DNA of 41,874 nucleotides from DATARH01 sp035309005 (GCA_035309005.1 DATGFP010000067.1:1-41874), one strand, 5' to 3'. Shown: positions 31,833-40,406, counted from the first letter of the stretch. The notes: generated from the sequence alone by a model not told the origin. Numbers and translations: made by a program.

Positions 31833-32792
31833 CTAGGCCGCTACCCCGGCCTTGAGGGCGGCGGCGCACTCGGCGATCGCGCGGCGCGCCGTGCCGATCA
31901 GCCTGCCGTAACGGATGAAGCCGTGGTTGATGCCCTGGTAGACCGTGAGCTGGTGCGGCACCCCGGCCGCCTTCAGTTTGGCGGCGAGGTTGTTGCTGTC
32001 GTCGATCAGGGGGTCGAGCGAACCGACGATCAGATGCGCCGGCGCGACGCCGCGTAAATCCGCGAGCATCGGCGCCGCCCGCCAGTCCGCCCTCTGCTCG
32101 GGCCGTTCGAGATAGGTCTCCCAGATCCATTTCATCTGGGTCTGCGACAGTCCGGCGCCCTGGCCAAAGCGCTGCCACGACGGGCTGTCGCAATCGGTCG
32201 AGAAACAGCCGTAGAGCAACAGCTGAAAGCGCAGCGCCCCCTCCCCGGCGTCGCGCAGCGCCAGCGCCGCGGCGAGCGCCAGATTGGCGCCGGCCGAGTC
32301 GCCGCCGAGCGCGAGCCGAGCGGGATCGATCCCGAGCCCCGCCCCTTCCTTCGCCATCAGGCGGGTGATCGCGACCATTTCCTCGAACGCGACCGGAAAC
32401 TTGACCTCGGGCGACAGCTTATAGTCGACCGACAGCGCCGCGACGCCGCTCTGGCGCACCAGATCGCGCAAAAAATGGTCCCATGACGGGATGCTGCCCT
32501 GCATAAAGCCGCCGCCATGCGCGTAGACTATGAGGGCCGGCGGCGGCCCGGCATCGTCCGGCAGATAGAGCCGGCAGGGCACCTGCCCGTGCGGCCCGGG
32601 CAGCGCCAAATCGCGCTCCACTTTGAGCGGCACCGAGCCCTCGCCCAGAAACGCGCCGGCGCGGTCCTGCGCGGCGCGCACCTCGCTCAATGGCACCTTG
32701 GTGCGGTCGGGCGGCGCCAGCCCCTTCTCCTGCATCAGCTTCCCGGCCGCGATCAATTCCGGATCGACCCACGCTGCGGCGACATCGTTCAT
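31833..32792 (-). CDS. Alpha/beta-hydrolase, HSL-type (family IV) esterase
   Basis: A 319-residue cytoplasmic esterase. The oxyanion-hole motif AHGGGF (91-96) and nucleophile motif GDSAGAN (164-170, Ser166) are those of the hormone-sensitive-lipase family. Asp260 (GSLDPLIDD) and His290 (INHGF) complete the triad. The N-terminal 60 residues form the cap, starting with VDPELIAAGKLMQEKGL. Such enzymes cut short-chain esters. The ATG at 32792 follows GGAGGGAG; the frame goes on to 32873 without a better start. The restriction-modification locus lies upstream on the other strand. The natural ester substrate is unknown. Confidence 0.92.
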   Translation of the reverse strand: MNDVAAAWVDPELIAAGKLMQEKGLAPPDRTKVPLSEVRAAQDRAGAFLGEGSVPLKVERDLALPGPHGQVPCRLYLPDDAGPPPALIVYAHGGGFMQGSIPSWDHFLRDLVRQSGVAALSVDYKLSPEVKFPVAFEEMVAITRLMAKEGAGLGIDPARLALGGDSAGANLALAAALALRDAGEGALRFQLLLYGCFSTDCDSPSWQRFGQGAGLSQTQMKWIWETYLERPEQRADWRAAPMLADLRGVAPAHLIVGSLDPLIDDSNNLAAKLKAAGVPHQLTVYQGINHGFIRYGRLIGTARRAIAECAAALKAGVAA

Positions 32793-33151
32793 CGCTGTTC
32801 TCCCTCCCCCCGGCGCGCAATTCTCCCCGCGATCTTCGGCCAACCGGCCCAGCCTGGCAAGGTGGCGCGACACCCGGCCACCCGCCGCGCCGCCCCCTGT
32901 TTCCCCTGATCTTTCCGGTCGAAATCAGGCACTCCCACCCCTCACGCCTCTCCCCTCGTTGCTCACTCTCGCGCCACCCTACCACCCAATTTCGGCAAAA
33001 TTCCGGCCATGAACAAAAAAAGAACATACGCCTTGCGGTTGCACCCCGTCGCATGGCACAATCGCTCCAAGGCTGGCGCAAGCCGAGCATCGATGCTACA
33101 AAATGTGCTCAGGCCTTACTTGCCCGGCTAAATATAGTGGACCTTAAAGGG
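32793..33151. other. 359-bp region between esterase and methyltransferase, no gene seen
   Basis: No convincing gene is seen here. It holds a strongly pyrimidine-rich plus-strand stretch (about 32880-32985) and then an A-rich patch at about 33012-33027, less GC-rich than most of the window. A weak promoter candidate for the methyltransferase is TTGCGG (33033-33038) and CACAAT (33057-33062) with 18 bases between. The methyltransferase frame is open through much of this stretch, so a longer N-terminus cannot be ruled out. I see no controller (C-protein) gene. Confidence 0.5.
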
Positions 33152-34210
33152 ATGGCGCTGATGCCGAAGAAGGCCACCCGACGGCTCGACGAAGCGCCGC
33201 CGCGCGATGTCGCACCGGGCGGCCTGCCGCGCATGCCGGCCACCGACAACGAGCCGGGCGCCGTTTCTGCCTTGCTCAAGGTCAACCGCGCGTTGCGTCA
33301 GCGGCGCTGGCCGGCGCCCTTTGACCGAACGCGTCACGAGATGATCCTGGGCGATGCCCGCGATCTCGGCTTCATCCCCAGCGAGTCGGTCCATCTCGTC
33401 GTAACCTCGCCGCCCTACTTCAACCTCAAGCCCTACGCTTCCGAGGCCGGCGGCCGGCAACTCGGACGCATCGACGACTATGAGTCCTTCCTTGGCGAAC
33501 TCGACCGGGTCTGGCGCGAATGCGCCCGTGTGCTCGTGCCCGGCGGCCGCATCTGTTGCGTCATCGGCGACATCCTAATCCCGCGACGGGCCGACGGCCG
33601 CCACCGGGTGCTGCCGCTGCCGGCCGACATCCAAGTGCGCAGCCGCCAGCACGGCCTCGACAATTTGACGCCGATCCTGTGGTTCAAGATCGGCAACCGG
33701 ACCAACGAGGCCGGCGGAGGGTCGAGCGGCTATTACGGCAAGCCCTACCAGCCCGGCGCGATCATCAAAAACGACACCGAGCACATCCTCATGCTGCGCA
33801 AGCCGGGTGGCTATCGCACGACGGCGATGATCCAGCGCGCCTTGTCGATGCTGCAGCGCGACGAAATGGACGCCTGGATGCGCCCGGTATGGTCCGACAT
33901 CCGCGGCGCCAGCCTGCGCGACGGCCACCCTGCCCCCTTCCCGCCGGAACTCGCCCAGCGCCTCGTCCGGATGTTCAGCTTCGCCGGCGATACCGTGCTC
34001 GATCCCTTCGCCGGCTCCGGTTCGACCGCCATCGCCGCGATCCGCACCGGCCGCAATTCGATTTCGGTGGAGATCGAGGAGCAATATCTAAACGCGGCGA
34101 CCCGCCGGGCCGCAAGCGAAGCAGCAAAAGCGCTCCCCGAAACACACACAGCGACGGTCGTGGAATCAATTGCGTCGAAAGAACGTTCCACTCAAGGTTA
34201 CGCGCCTTAG
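33152..34210 (+). CDS. Type II DNA methyltransferase, beta-class N4-cytosine/N6-adenine
   Basis: A 352-residue DNA methyltransferase. The catalytic motif TSPPYFNLKPY (motif IV, residues 85-95) comes before the S-adenosylmethionine motif DPFAGSGSTAIAAI (motif I, 284-297): the beta-class order. SPPY is usual for N4-cytosine enzymes, though some N6-adenine enzymes share it. The region between (about 150-250, with GGGSSGYYGKPYQPGA) should hold target recognition. The ATG at 33152 has AAAGG very close; an ATG at 33161 is a fair alternative. The endonuclease gene starts 4 bases after its stop, so the pair is one operon with the methylase first. Codon use is somewhat less GC-extreme than in flanking genes, hinting at transfer. 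Specificity cannot be told. Confidence 0.92.
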   Translation: MALMPKKATRRLDEAPPRDVAPGGLPRMPATDNEPGAVSALLKVNRALRQRRWPAPFDRTRHEMILGDARDLGFIPSESVHLVVTSPPYFNLKPYASEAGGRQLGRIDDYESFLGELDRVWRECARVLVPGGRICCVIGDILIPRRADGRHRVLPLPADIQVRSRQHGLDNLTPILWFKIGNRTNEAGGGSSGYYGKPYQPGAIIKNDTEHILMLRKPGGYRTTAMIQRALSMLQRDEMDAWMRPVWSDIRGASLRDGHPAPFPPELAQRLVRMFSFAGDTVLDPFAGSGSTAIAAIRTGRNSISVEIEEQYLNAATRRAASEAAKALPETHTATVVESIASKERSTQGYAP

Positions 34211-34214
34211 CCAG

Positions 34215-35006
34215 ATGGCTATAGTCGACGAATTCGTCCAGCACTTAGTGCAACACGGCTACCACCTGCGCTCGTCGCGACATAGCGACTTTCTCTCGTT
34301 CCTGATCATTCGCGATCTTATCGACCGTTGTCCGGCAATTAAAGCGAAGGCAGCGCGCGGAGAAATAGTCGCCAACCTTCACCATCATCAGATGGTGGGG
34401 ACCGATGACTGGCAGATCGACGTTGCCATCGGCACCTGCGCCGGCAATCCCGTTCCGCCGACCGGCCAACCACCGATCACCTTTGCACCGCCGGTCATCA
34501 TCCAGATTGCAATAGAGTTAAAAGGGGTGATGACCGAACACGGGAAGGCGCGGCGAAATCGCCTGCGGGATTTCGGGGCCTTTCTTGGTCATGCTCAACG
34601 GTACGATCCGAAGGCGGTTGTCGCAGCATTTCTCGCCGTGAACAGCGCCGATTGGTTCTATTCGCAACTTAACCTGGGAAAGACAACTCGGTCCGAAATC
34701 ACCCGGCACGGCGGCAAGGGCAAAACCGGCCGTCAGGTCGCTAAAGATGTGGTGGACCTATACCGCTCGATCTACCTGCGGCACTCTCCGAAGGACATGC
34801 CCGGTCTCGATGGGATTGGTGTCATCGGCATTGAGCATGACAACATTACTTCCCACCCGGACCCGCAGAAGCATGCCGCGATGCACCGGCCCACGGTCGC
34901 CGCGCCGGCTCCGCCGGCACCAGCGCCGGGGGATCCACTGCACTACGAAGCGATGTTGCAGCGCATATGCAACGCCTATACGGCGCGGTTCGGCGCGGAA
35001 AGCTGA
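34215..35006 (+). CDS. Putative type II restriction endonuclease (PD-(D/E)xK-like)
   Basis: A 263-residue soluble protein directly after the methyltransferase. I do not recognise its family, but TDDWQIDVAIGT followed by IIQIAIELKGVMTEHGKAR fits the PD-(D/E)xK nuclease core: Asp69, then Glu101-Leu-Lys103 on the next strand. The helix MTEHGKARRNRLRDFGAF after the core is rich in basic residues and could touch DNA. A Pro/Ala-rich linker (about 226-240) leads to a short C-terminal helical part. Length, position and motif together support a cognate endonuclease. Codon choice is visibly less GC-biased than in neighbouring genes. The ATG at 34215 was taken because the methyltransferase stop lies just before it; the frame extends upstream into that gene. 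Confidence 0.72.
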   Translation: MAIVDEFVQHLVQHGYHLRSSRHSDFLSFLIIRDLIDRCPAIKAKAARGEIVANLHHHQMVGTDDWQIDVAIGTCAGNPVPPTGQPPITFAPPVIIQIAIELKGVMTEHGKARRNRLRDFGAFLGHAQRYDPKAVVAAFLAVNSADWFYSQLNLGKTTRSEITRHGGKGKTGRQVAKDVVDLYRSIYLRHSPKDMPGLDGIGVIGIEHDNITSHPDPQKHAAMHRPTVAAPAPPAPAPGDPLHYEAMLQRICNAYTARFGAES

Positions 35007-35127
35007 ACGGCGTTCGTGTGGCTTGCGCGGGGCGCGGAGGGCGGGTACCGTCGCGGGCGACAACAGGAAAAAAACGGGTTCAGCGGCAGACCGGCGGCCC
35101 CGCCGGGGGCAATCGAGGGAGGTCAGA

Positions 35128-36273
35128 ATGGCAGATTATCCGATCATCTCGGCCGACTCGCACATCGTCGAGCCGCCGGACATGTATACCAGCCGCATCG
35201 CGCCCAAATTGCGCAACCGGGCGCCGACCATGGAGCGCCGCAAGACCCCGGGCGGGCGCGAATACGACGCCTGGATGCTGGAGGGCCAGCAGGTCGGGAC
35301 CTTGGGCGCGGTGATGCAGGCCGGGCAGCGCTTCGAAGACCCTTCGCAGATCGATTTCCTCGGGCTCTGGGAGGACGTGCGCAAGGGCGCCTACGACGCC
35401 GACGCGATGCTCGTCGAAAACGAGGAGGACGGCATCTGGGGCTCGGTATTGCAGCCGAGCCAGGGCCTCTTCTGGTATCGCATCCCGGACAGTGAGCTCC
35501 TGTCGGAGATCTGCCGCTGCTACAACGACTGGATCGCCGATTTCTGCAAGGCGCATCCGCGGCGCCTGAAGGGCATCGCGATGCTCAACGTCGACGACCC
35601 CGATGCCGGCGCCCGGGAGCTTGAGCGCGTCGCCAAGCTCGGCCTGGTCGGCTCGTTCATCCCGGTCGCGCCGCAGCCCGACAAGCCCTACAGCAGCCCG
35701 GTTTACGACCGCTTCTGGGCGGTGGCGCAGGAGCACAAGCACCCGCTCTTATTGCACATCGGCACGCCGCGCGACGGCGTCCCGGCCAACGAATTCACCA
35801 TGGACGTCACAGAACTGACCGGCGCCGGCCGCTCGACCACCGATTACTGGGTGCGCTATTCCTTGGGCTCGATGCTGTTCGCCGGCGTCTTCGACAAGTT
35901 CCCGGGGTTGAAGATCGGCTCGGTCGAGCACGAGGCGTCGTGGATCCCGCATTGGCTGCAGCAGATGGACTTCACCTATGTCGAGCGGCCGGTCTTCACC
36001 AAGGGCTGGAAATCGGCCGAGGGGCTGATGCCGAGCGACTATTGGAAGCGCAACATGTTTGTCGAGTTCATGGAGGACGGGCTCGGCGTCCAATTGCGCG
36101 ACCGCATCGGGGTGGAAAACATGCTGTGGGGCAGCGACTATCCGCACGCCGAAGCGACCTTCCCGCGCTCGCAGCAGTTTCTGGGCCGGATGTTCGAGGG
36201 CGTGCCCAAGGAAGATCTGAAGAAGATCACGTGCGAGAACGCCGCCCGGATGTTCGGCTTCAACCTGAACTGA
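35128..36273 (+). CDS. Amidohydrolase (PF04909, ACMSD-like)
   Basis: A 381-residue TIM-barrel enzyme of the amidohydrolase-2 family, which includes aminocarboxymuconate-semialdehyde decarboxylase and other aromatic-pathway decarboxylases and hydrolases. It opens ISADSHIVEPPDMY; the first metal motif is Asp10-Ser-His12, not the common His-x-His, a form frequent in this branch. LLLHIGTPRDG supplies a further His, VEHEASWIPHWLQQMD a Glu/His pair, and WGSDYPHAEATFP the catalytic Asp. The C-terminal KKITCENAARMFGF is typical. GAGGGAGG sits before the ATG at 35128. It probably decarboxylates or hydrolyses an aromatic-derived acid. It is followed by a repeat and a Rieske ferredoxin, which also suits aromatic metabolism. 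Confidence 0.9.
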   Translation: MADYPIISADSHIVEPPDMYTSRIAPKLRNRAPTMERRKTPGGREYDAWMLEGQQVGTLGAVMQAGQRFEDPSQIDFLGLWEDVRKGAYDADAMLVENEEDGIWGSVLQPSQGLFWYRIPDSELLSEICRCYNDWIADFCKAHPRRLKGIAMLNVDDPDAGARELERVAKLGLVGSFIPVAPQPDKPYSSPVYDRFWAVAQEHKHPLLLHIGTPRDGVPANEFTMDVTELTGAGRSTTDYWVRYSLGSMLFAGVFDKFPGLKIGSVEHEASWIPHWLQQMDFTYVERPVFTKGWKSAEGLMPSDYWKRNMFVEFMEDGLGVQLRDRIGVENMLWGSDYPHAEATFPRSQQFLGRMFEGVPKEDLKKITCENAARMFGFNLN

Positions 36274-36287
36274 GAGCGACACACGCG

Positions 36288-36373
36288 GTCATTGCGAGGA
36301 GCGACGCGACGAAGCAATCTCGCTGACTAAGGCTCAGGCACTCACGAGATTGCTTCGCTGCGCTCGCAATGAC
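36288..36373. repeat. Palindromic intergenic repeat (GTCATTGCGAG family, copy C)
   Basis: An 86-bp palindrome with the same 11-bp ends as copies A and B (36288-36298 and 36363-36373). It starts 15 bases after the amidohydrolase stop. Its right end, CTCGCAATGAC, contains the ATG (36369) that opens the Rieske frame. Confidence 0.9.
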
Positions 36374-36704
36374 AACAAACCCGCCCGACAAGATGCCCGA
36401 CGGCTTCACCGCCGTCGCCACCATCGCCGATATTCCGCCGGGCGGCATGAAATGCGTCGCGATCGAGCGCGAGCGGGTGCTGCTGGCGCATGTCGAGGGA
36501 CGCTTTTACGCGATCAGCGACATCTGCGGCCACCGCAACGCGCCCCTGTCGCGCGGCCGCCTCGCCGGTCATATCGTCGAATGCCCGCTGCATTTCGCGA
36601 CCTTCGACGTGCGCAGCGGCAAGCTGGTGGACGGCCCGATTTCGACCGACGTCGCGGCCTACGAGGTGCGCGTCGAAGCCGGCACGGTCTTCGTAAAGCG
36701 CTGA
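36369..36704 (+). CDS. Rieske [2Fe-2S] ferredoxin
   Basis: A 111-residue protein with the Rieske cluster ligands Cys53-x-His55 (DICGHRNAPLS) and Cys72-x2-His75 (VECPLHFATFDVRSGK). This short form is the soluble ferredoxin that hands electrons to ring-hydroxylating dioxygenases or related oxygenases. No oxygenase or reductase subunit is adjacent. The start is doubtful: the first ATG (36369) lies inside the palindromic repeat and has no Shine-Dalgarno sequence; the next ATG (36393) gives MPDGFTAVATIADIP, which matches the usual N-terminus, but also lacks a clear one. Tight coupling to the upstream amidohydrolase across the repeat, or leaderless translation, is possible. Confidence 0.9.
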   Translation: MTTNPPDKMPDGFTAVATIADIPPGGMKCVAIERERVLLAHVEGRFYAISDICGHRNAPLSRGRLAGHIVECPLHFATFDVRSGKLVDGPISTDVAAYEVRVEAGTVFVKR

Positions 36705-36819
36705 CCGCCATGCAAATCGCCGCATTGACGCCTTCGCCGGCCGCCCGCGATACTCCGGACGATCGATAAACAGCGTACCCCGATCGCGAATGGGTGCGCC
36801 CCCGAGGATGGAGACGCGT

Positions 36820-38235
36820 ATGGCGGGCAGTTCCGACGATCTCTTGGCGATGTTTGACAGCGCGCCGCTCAACCGGCGCTATTGGACGAGTTTCGGCCTC
36901 CTGTCGGCGATAACCGTCCTCGACTTCTTCGATTTCTTTTTGATCGCGTTCATCCTCTCGAAGATCGGGCCGGAGTGGAAGCTGACCTACGGCCAGTCCG
37001 GCCTCATCCTCTATGGCGGCGGCGTCGGCGCGATCCTCGGCGCCTTGATCTGGGGCAGCCTGTCGGACGTCCTCGGGCGCAAGCTGCAGATCGTCAGCGG
37101 CACCTTCATCTGCGCCGTCAGCGCCGGGGCGATCGGCCTGCTGCCGACCGGCGCCTGGGTGCTGCTGGTGCTGCTGCGCATCCTCGTCGGGTTCGGGCTC
37201 GCCGCCGCGGTGACGCCGTGCCTGACCGCGGTCGTCGAATTGACGCCGACCCGCTGGCGCACCGGCATGTGCAGCTTCTACATCGTCTTCGCCAGCGCCG
37301 GCACGCTGGTCGCCTCATTGACCGCGGCCTCGCTGTTCACCGCGCTCGGCTGGCGCGGCCTGGCGATGCTCGGCATCGCGCCGGCGATCTTCGGCTTCCT
37401 GGTATGGTTCTACGTGCCGGAATCGGTGCGCTGGCTGACCGCCAAGGGCCGCTTTGCCGAAGCGCGCGACGAGGTCGCCCACCATTTAGGTGTGCCGCTG
37501 CAGTCGGTGCCGCTGCCGACCGCGCCGCCATCCTCGCCGCCCAATGCCAGCCTGAAGGAGCTCTACGCCAATCCGGGGCTGTTCTGGCAGACCGTGATCA
37601 TCTGGGGCGGCTCGTCGACCGCGGCCTACGGCTATTACCTGTGGGGACCGACGATCGTCGCGCTGGTATTGAAGGTGCCGGTCGGCCAGGCCGCCGGATA
37701 TTTCATCTACGTCGCCGGCTGCGGCGTCATCGGCAAGATCCTGTTGTCGATCGTCGCGCCGATGACCGGGCGGCGCTGGCTCGGCGTCAGCTTCGCGCTG
37801 CTCGCGACGATGTCTCTCGTTGCCGCGGGGGTCTACCACGACGCGACAATCGGTGGCTTCCCGGCGATGATCGTGCTGATCGCCGCCTCGGCCTTTTTTG
37901 TCGAGGGCGGCTTTGCCAACCTCGCGCCCTATACGGTCGAGCAATACGGCGTCAGGCTGGGGGCGCGCTCCTCGGGCCTTGGCCAGGCGGCCAACGGCGT
38001 CGGCAAGATCCTGGGGCCGCTCGCCCTGGCGCTGATCGCCGGCAGCAGCAACATCGTCTCGCCGCAGGCGACCGCGGACGCGGTGCTGCCGGCCTTCTGC
38101 TTTCTCGCCGGCGGCATGTTCCTGGTGGCGCTGGCGTTCGCCTTCCTCGGGGTCGAAACCCACGGGGTCGCGATCGAGGACGCGGCGAGCGAAGAATCCG
38201 GGCGGCCGGCGCGCATGGCGCTCGGCGGCGATTAG
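36820..38235 (+). CDS. MFS transporter, aromatic acid:H+ symporter (AAHS) type
   Basis: A 471-residue, 12-helix transporter. ITVLDFFDFFLIAFILSKIG (helix 1, with the acidic residues usual in aromatic-acid symporters), LIWGSLSDVLGRKLQI (MFS motif A), VELTPTRWRTGMCSFY and FYVPESVRWLTAKGRFAEA at the central loop point to the AAHS/sugar-porter-like group. It likely imports an aromatic or other carboxylic acid, in keeping with the Rieske ferredoxin and amidohydrolase just upstream. Of three in-frame ATGs, 36820 was chosen for GGAG 6 bases upstream; 36790 and 36808 are less well placed. The last 40 residues are a polar cytoplasmic tail. Confidence 0.9.
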   Translation: MAGSSDDLLAMFDSAPLNRRYWTSFGLLSAITVLDFFDFFLIAFILSKIGPEWKLTYGQSGLILYGGGVGAILGALIWGSLSDVLGRKLQIVSGTFICAVSAGAIGLLPTGAWVLLVLLRILVGFGLAAAVTPCLTAVVELTPTRWRTGMCSFYIVFASAGTLVASLTAASLFTALGWRGLAMLGIAPAIFGFLVWFYVPESVRWLTAKGRFAEARDEVAHHLGVPLQSVPLPTAPPSSPPNASLKELYANPGLFWQTVIIWGGSSTAAYGYYLWGPTIVALVLKVPVGQAAGYFIYVAGCGVIGKILLSIVAPMTGRRWLGVSFALLATMSLVAAGVYHDATIGGFPAMIVLIAASAFFVEGGFANLAPYTVEQYGVRLGARSSGLGQAANGVGKILGPLALALIAGSSNIVSPQATADAVLPAFCFLAGGMFLVALAFAFLGVETHGVAIEDAASEESGRPARMALGGD

Positions 38236-38341
38236 CCGGCTGCGGCGCGCCTGGGCGTGCCCGGCACGCTCGGGGCGGCGCGCTTGACCGGACGGCGGCG
38301 CTCACCACATCTGGGCTTCCGCTGACCCACTGCCGGCGCGC

Positions 38342-38899
38342 ATGACCCGAGCCTTCGACGAGACCCTGTGGCACGGCACGACGATCCTGGCGCTGCGCAA
38401 GGGCGGCGAGGTTGTCGTCGCCGGCGACGGCCAGGTGTCGATGGGGCAGACCATCGTCAAGTCGAACGCCAAGAAGGTGCGCCGCCTCGCCGACGGCGGC
38501 GTCATCGCCGGGTTTGCCGGCACCACGGCCGATGCGATCACCCTCTTCGAGCGGCTCGAAGCCAAGCTCGAGCAGTATTCCGGGCAATTGACCCGGGCCT
38601 GCGTCGAACTCGCCAAGGATTGGCGCACCGACCGCTATCTGCGCCGCCTCGAAGCGATGATGGCGGTCGCCGACAAGGAGGTGTCGCTGATCCTCTCCGG
38701 CACCGGCGATGTGCTTGAACCCGAGGACGGCATCATCGGCATCGGCTCGGGCGGCGGCTATGCGCTCGCCGCGGCGCGCGCGCTGATCGCGGTCGACGGC
38801 CTCGATGCCGAGGCGATCGCGCGCCGCGCGATGGCGATCGCCGGGCAGATCTGCGTCTATACCAACGACAAGATCACGCTGGAAAAGTTGCCGGCGTGA
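38342..38899 (+). CDS. hslV: ATP-dependent protease proteolytic subunit HslV
   Basis: A 185-residue HslV (ClpQ), the threonine protease that forms a double hexamer and degrades proteins unfolded by HslU. A 12-residue propeptide ends at WHG, exposing Thr13 (TTILALRKGG) as the nucleophile after self-cleavage, a pattern common in alphaproteobacteria. VVVAGDGQVSMGQTIVK, VRRLADGGVIAGFAGTTADA, LILSGTGDVLEPEDG and the near-C-terminal ICVYTNDKITLE are all family signatures. The ribosome-binding site is poor, but the ATG at 38342 matches the known propeptide length. hslU follows after an intergenic repeat element; the two probably form one operon. Confidence 0.97.
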   Translation: MTRAFDETLWHGTTILALRKGGEVVVAGDGQVSMGQTIVKSNAKKVRRLADGGVIAGFAGTTADAITLFERLEAKLEQYSGQLTRACVELAKDWRTDRYLRRLEAMMAVADKEVSLILSGTGDVLEPEDGIIGIGSGGGYALAAARALIAVDGLDAEAIARRAMAIAGQICVYTNDKITLEKLPA

Positions 38900-38907
38900 C
38901 CATTTGC

Positions 38908-39016
38908 GCCCCCTCCACCATGCCTCAAATGGTTCCCCTCCCCCGCACGCGGGGGAGGAACCGGATCCTCCCCCGCATGGCGGGGGAAGTGGCGAGCCCC
39001 GCGAGCCGGAGGGGGC
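38908..39016. repeat. Palindromic element between hslV and hslU with terminal inverted repeats
   Basis: A 109-bp element bounded by GCCCCCTCC (38908-38916) and its perfect inverse GGAGGGGGC (39008-39016). Inside are two strong hairpins: CCTCCCCCGC/GCGGGGGAGG at 38937-38958 (2-base loop) and TCCCCCGC/GCGGGGGA at 38969-38987 (3-base loop). The right terminal repeat supplies the GGAGG Shine-Dalgarno sequence of hslU. It has no coding capacity. Confidence 0.8.
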
Positions 39017-39017
39017 G

Positions 39018-40343
39018 ATGACCTCGTTCAGCCCGCGCGAGATCGTTTCCGAGCTCGACCGCTTTATCGTCGGCCAGGACGACGCCAAGCGCGCGGTCGC
39101 GATCGCGCTGAGAAACCGCTGGCGCCGCCAGCAGCTGCCAGCGGAATTGCGCGAGGAGGTGCTGCCGAAAAACATCCTGATGATCGGCCCCACCGGGTGC
39201 GGCAAGACCGAGATCGCGCGCCGCCTGGCGCGCCTCGCCGAGGCGCCGTTTTTGAAGGTCGAGGCGACCAAGTTCACCGAAGTCGGCTATGTCGGCCGCG
39301 ACGTCGAGCAGATCGCCCGCGACCTCGTCGAAATCTCGATCGCGATGACCCGCGAGCGCTTGCGCAAGCAGGTTGCGGCGAAGGCCGAGCTGGCCGCCGA
39401 GGACCGCGTCCTCGACGCGCTGGTCGGCGAGCACGCCAGCCCCGACACCCGCCAGAAGTTCAGGAAGATGCTGCGCGAGGGCACGCTCGACGACCGCGAG
39501 ATCGAGGTCAGCGTGCAGGAGAGCGCCGCGGCGAACCTGCCGACCTTCGAGATCCCGGGAATGCCGGGCGCGCAGATGGGGATGCTCAACCTCGGCGAGA
39601 TCTTCGGCAAGAATTTCGGGGGGCGCGCCAGGCCGAAGAAGATGAGCGTCGCCGAGAGCTACCAGGTGCTGATCGCCGAGGAGAGCGACAAGCTTCTCGA
39701 CCAGGAGCGCGTGGTGCGCGAGGCGATCCAGTCGGCCGAGCAGAACGGCATCGTCTTTCTCGACGAGATCGACAAGATCTGCGGCCGCAGCGAGCGCGGC
39801 GGCGGCATGTCCGGGGCCGACGTCAGCCGCGAGGGGGTGCAGCGCGATCTCTTGCCGCTGATCGAGGGCACGACGGTCGCGACCAAGCACGGCGCAGTCA
39901 AGACCGACCACATCCTCTTTATCGCCTCGGGCGCGTTTCACATGGCGAAACCCTCCGATCTCCTGCCGGAATTGCAGGGGCGGCTGCCTATCCGCGTCGA
40001 ATTGAAGGCGCTCGACCGCGGCGATCTGCGCCGCATCCTGGTTGAGCCGGAGGCGAGCCTGATCAAGCAATACCGCGCCCTGCTGGCGACCGAGGGGGTC
40101 AATCTCGACTTTGAGCCCGCGGCGATCGACGAAATCGCGCTGCTCGCCGAGCAGATCAACGCGACCGTCGAAAATATCGGCGCGCGGCGGCTGCACACGA
40201 TCTTGGAGCGCCTCCTGGAGGAGATCAGCTTCACCGCATCCGACCAGCCGAGCGGCACGGCGATCATGATCGACGCCGACTATGTCCGCGAGCGGGTCGG
40301 CACGCTGGCCAAGAACGCCGATTTGTCGCGCTTTATCCTTTAG
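39018..40343 (+). CDS. hslU: HslU, AAA+ unfoldase of the HslVU protease
   Basis: A 441-residue AAA+ ATPase that unfolds substrates and feeds them into HslV. SPREIVSELDRFIVGQDDAK starts the N-domain. Walker A GPTGCGKT is at 57-64, the pore loop GYVG at 90-93, Walker B IVFLDE at 245-250, and the intermediate I-domain lies about 110-240. The C-terminal LAKNADLSRFIL is the tail that inserts between HslV subunits and activates them. The length is normal. The ATG at 39018 follows GGAGGGGGC, whose bases belong to the intergenic palindromic element, so translation may depend on whether that structure is folded. Confidence 0.97.
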   Translation: MTSFSPREIVSELDRFIVGQDDAKRAVAIALRNRWRRQQLPAELREEVLPKNILMIGPTGCGKTEIARRLARLAEAPFLKVEATKFTEVGYVGRDVEQIARDLVEISIAMTRERLRKQVAAKAELAAEDRVLDALVGEHASPDTRQKFRKMLREGTLDDREIEVSVQESAAANLPTFEIPGMPGAQMGMLNLGEIFGKNFGGRARPKKMSVAESYQVLIAEESDKLLDQERVVREAIQSAEQNGIVFLDEIDKICGRSERGGGMSGADVSREGVQRDLLPLIEGTTVATKHGAVKTDHILFIASGAFHMAKPSDLLPELQGRLPIRVELKALDRGDLRRILVEPEASLIKQYRALLATEGVNLDFEPAAIDEIALLAEQINATVENIGARRLHTILERLLEEISFTASDQPSGTAIMIDADYVRERVGTLAKNADLSRFIL

Positions 40344-40406
40344 CCGCGAGCGGCGAGCTTCTAGTCTGTCCGGGTCGCCGGTGACGGTGCGGACAGAGGA
40401 GAAGCC

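Noticed and set aside
38900..39017. Longer HslU N-terminus starting inside hslV
   Set aside because: The added residues are repeat-encoded and Pro/His-rich; the ATG at 39018 gives the conserved HslU N-terminus with a good ribosome-binding site.
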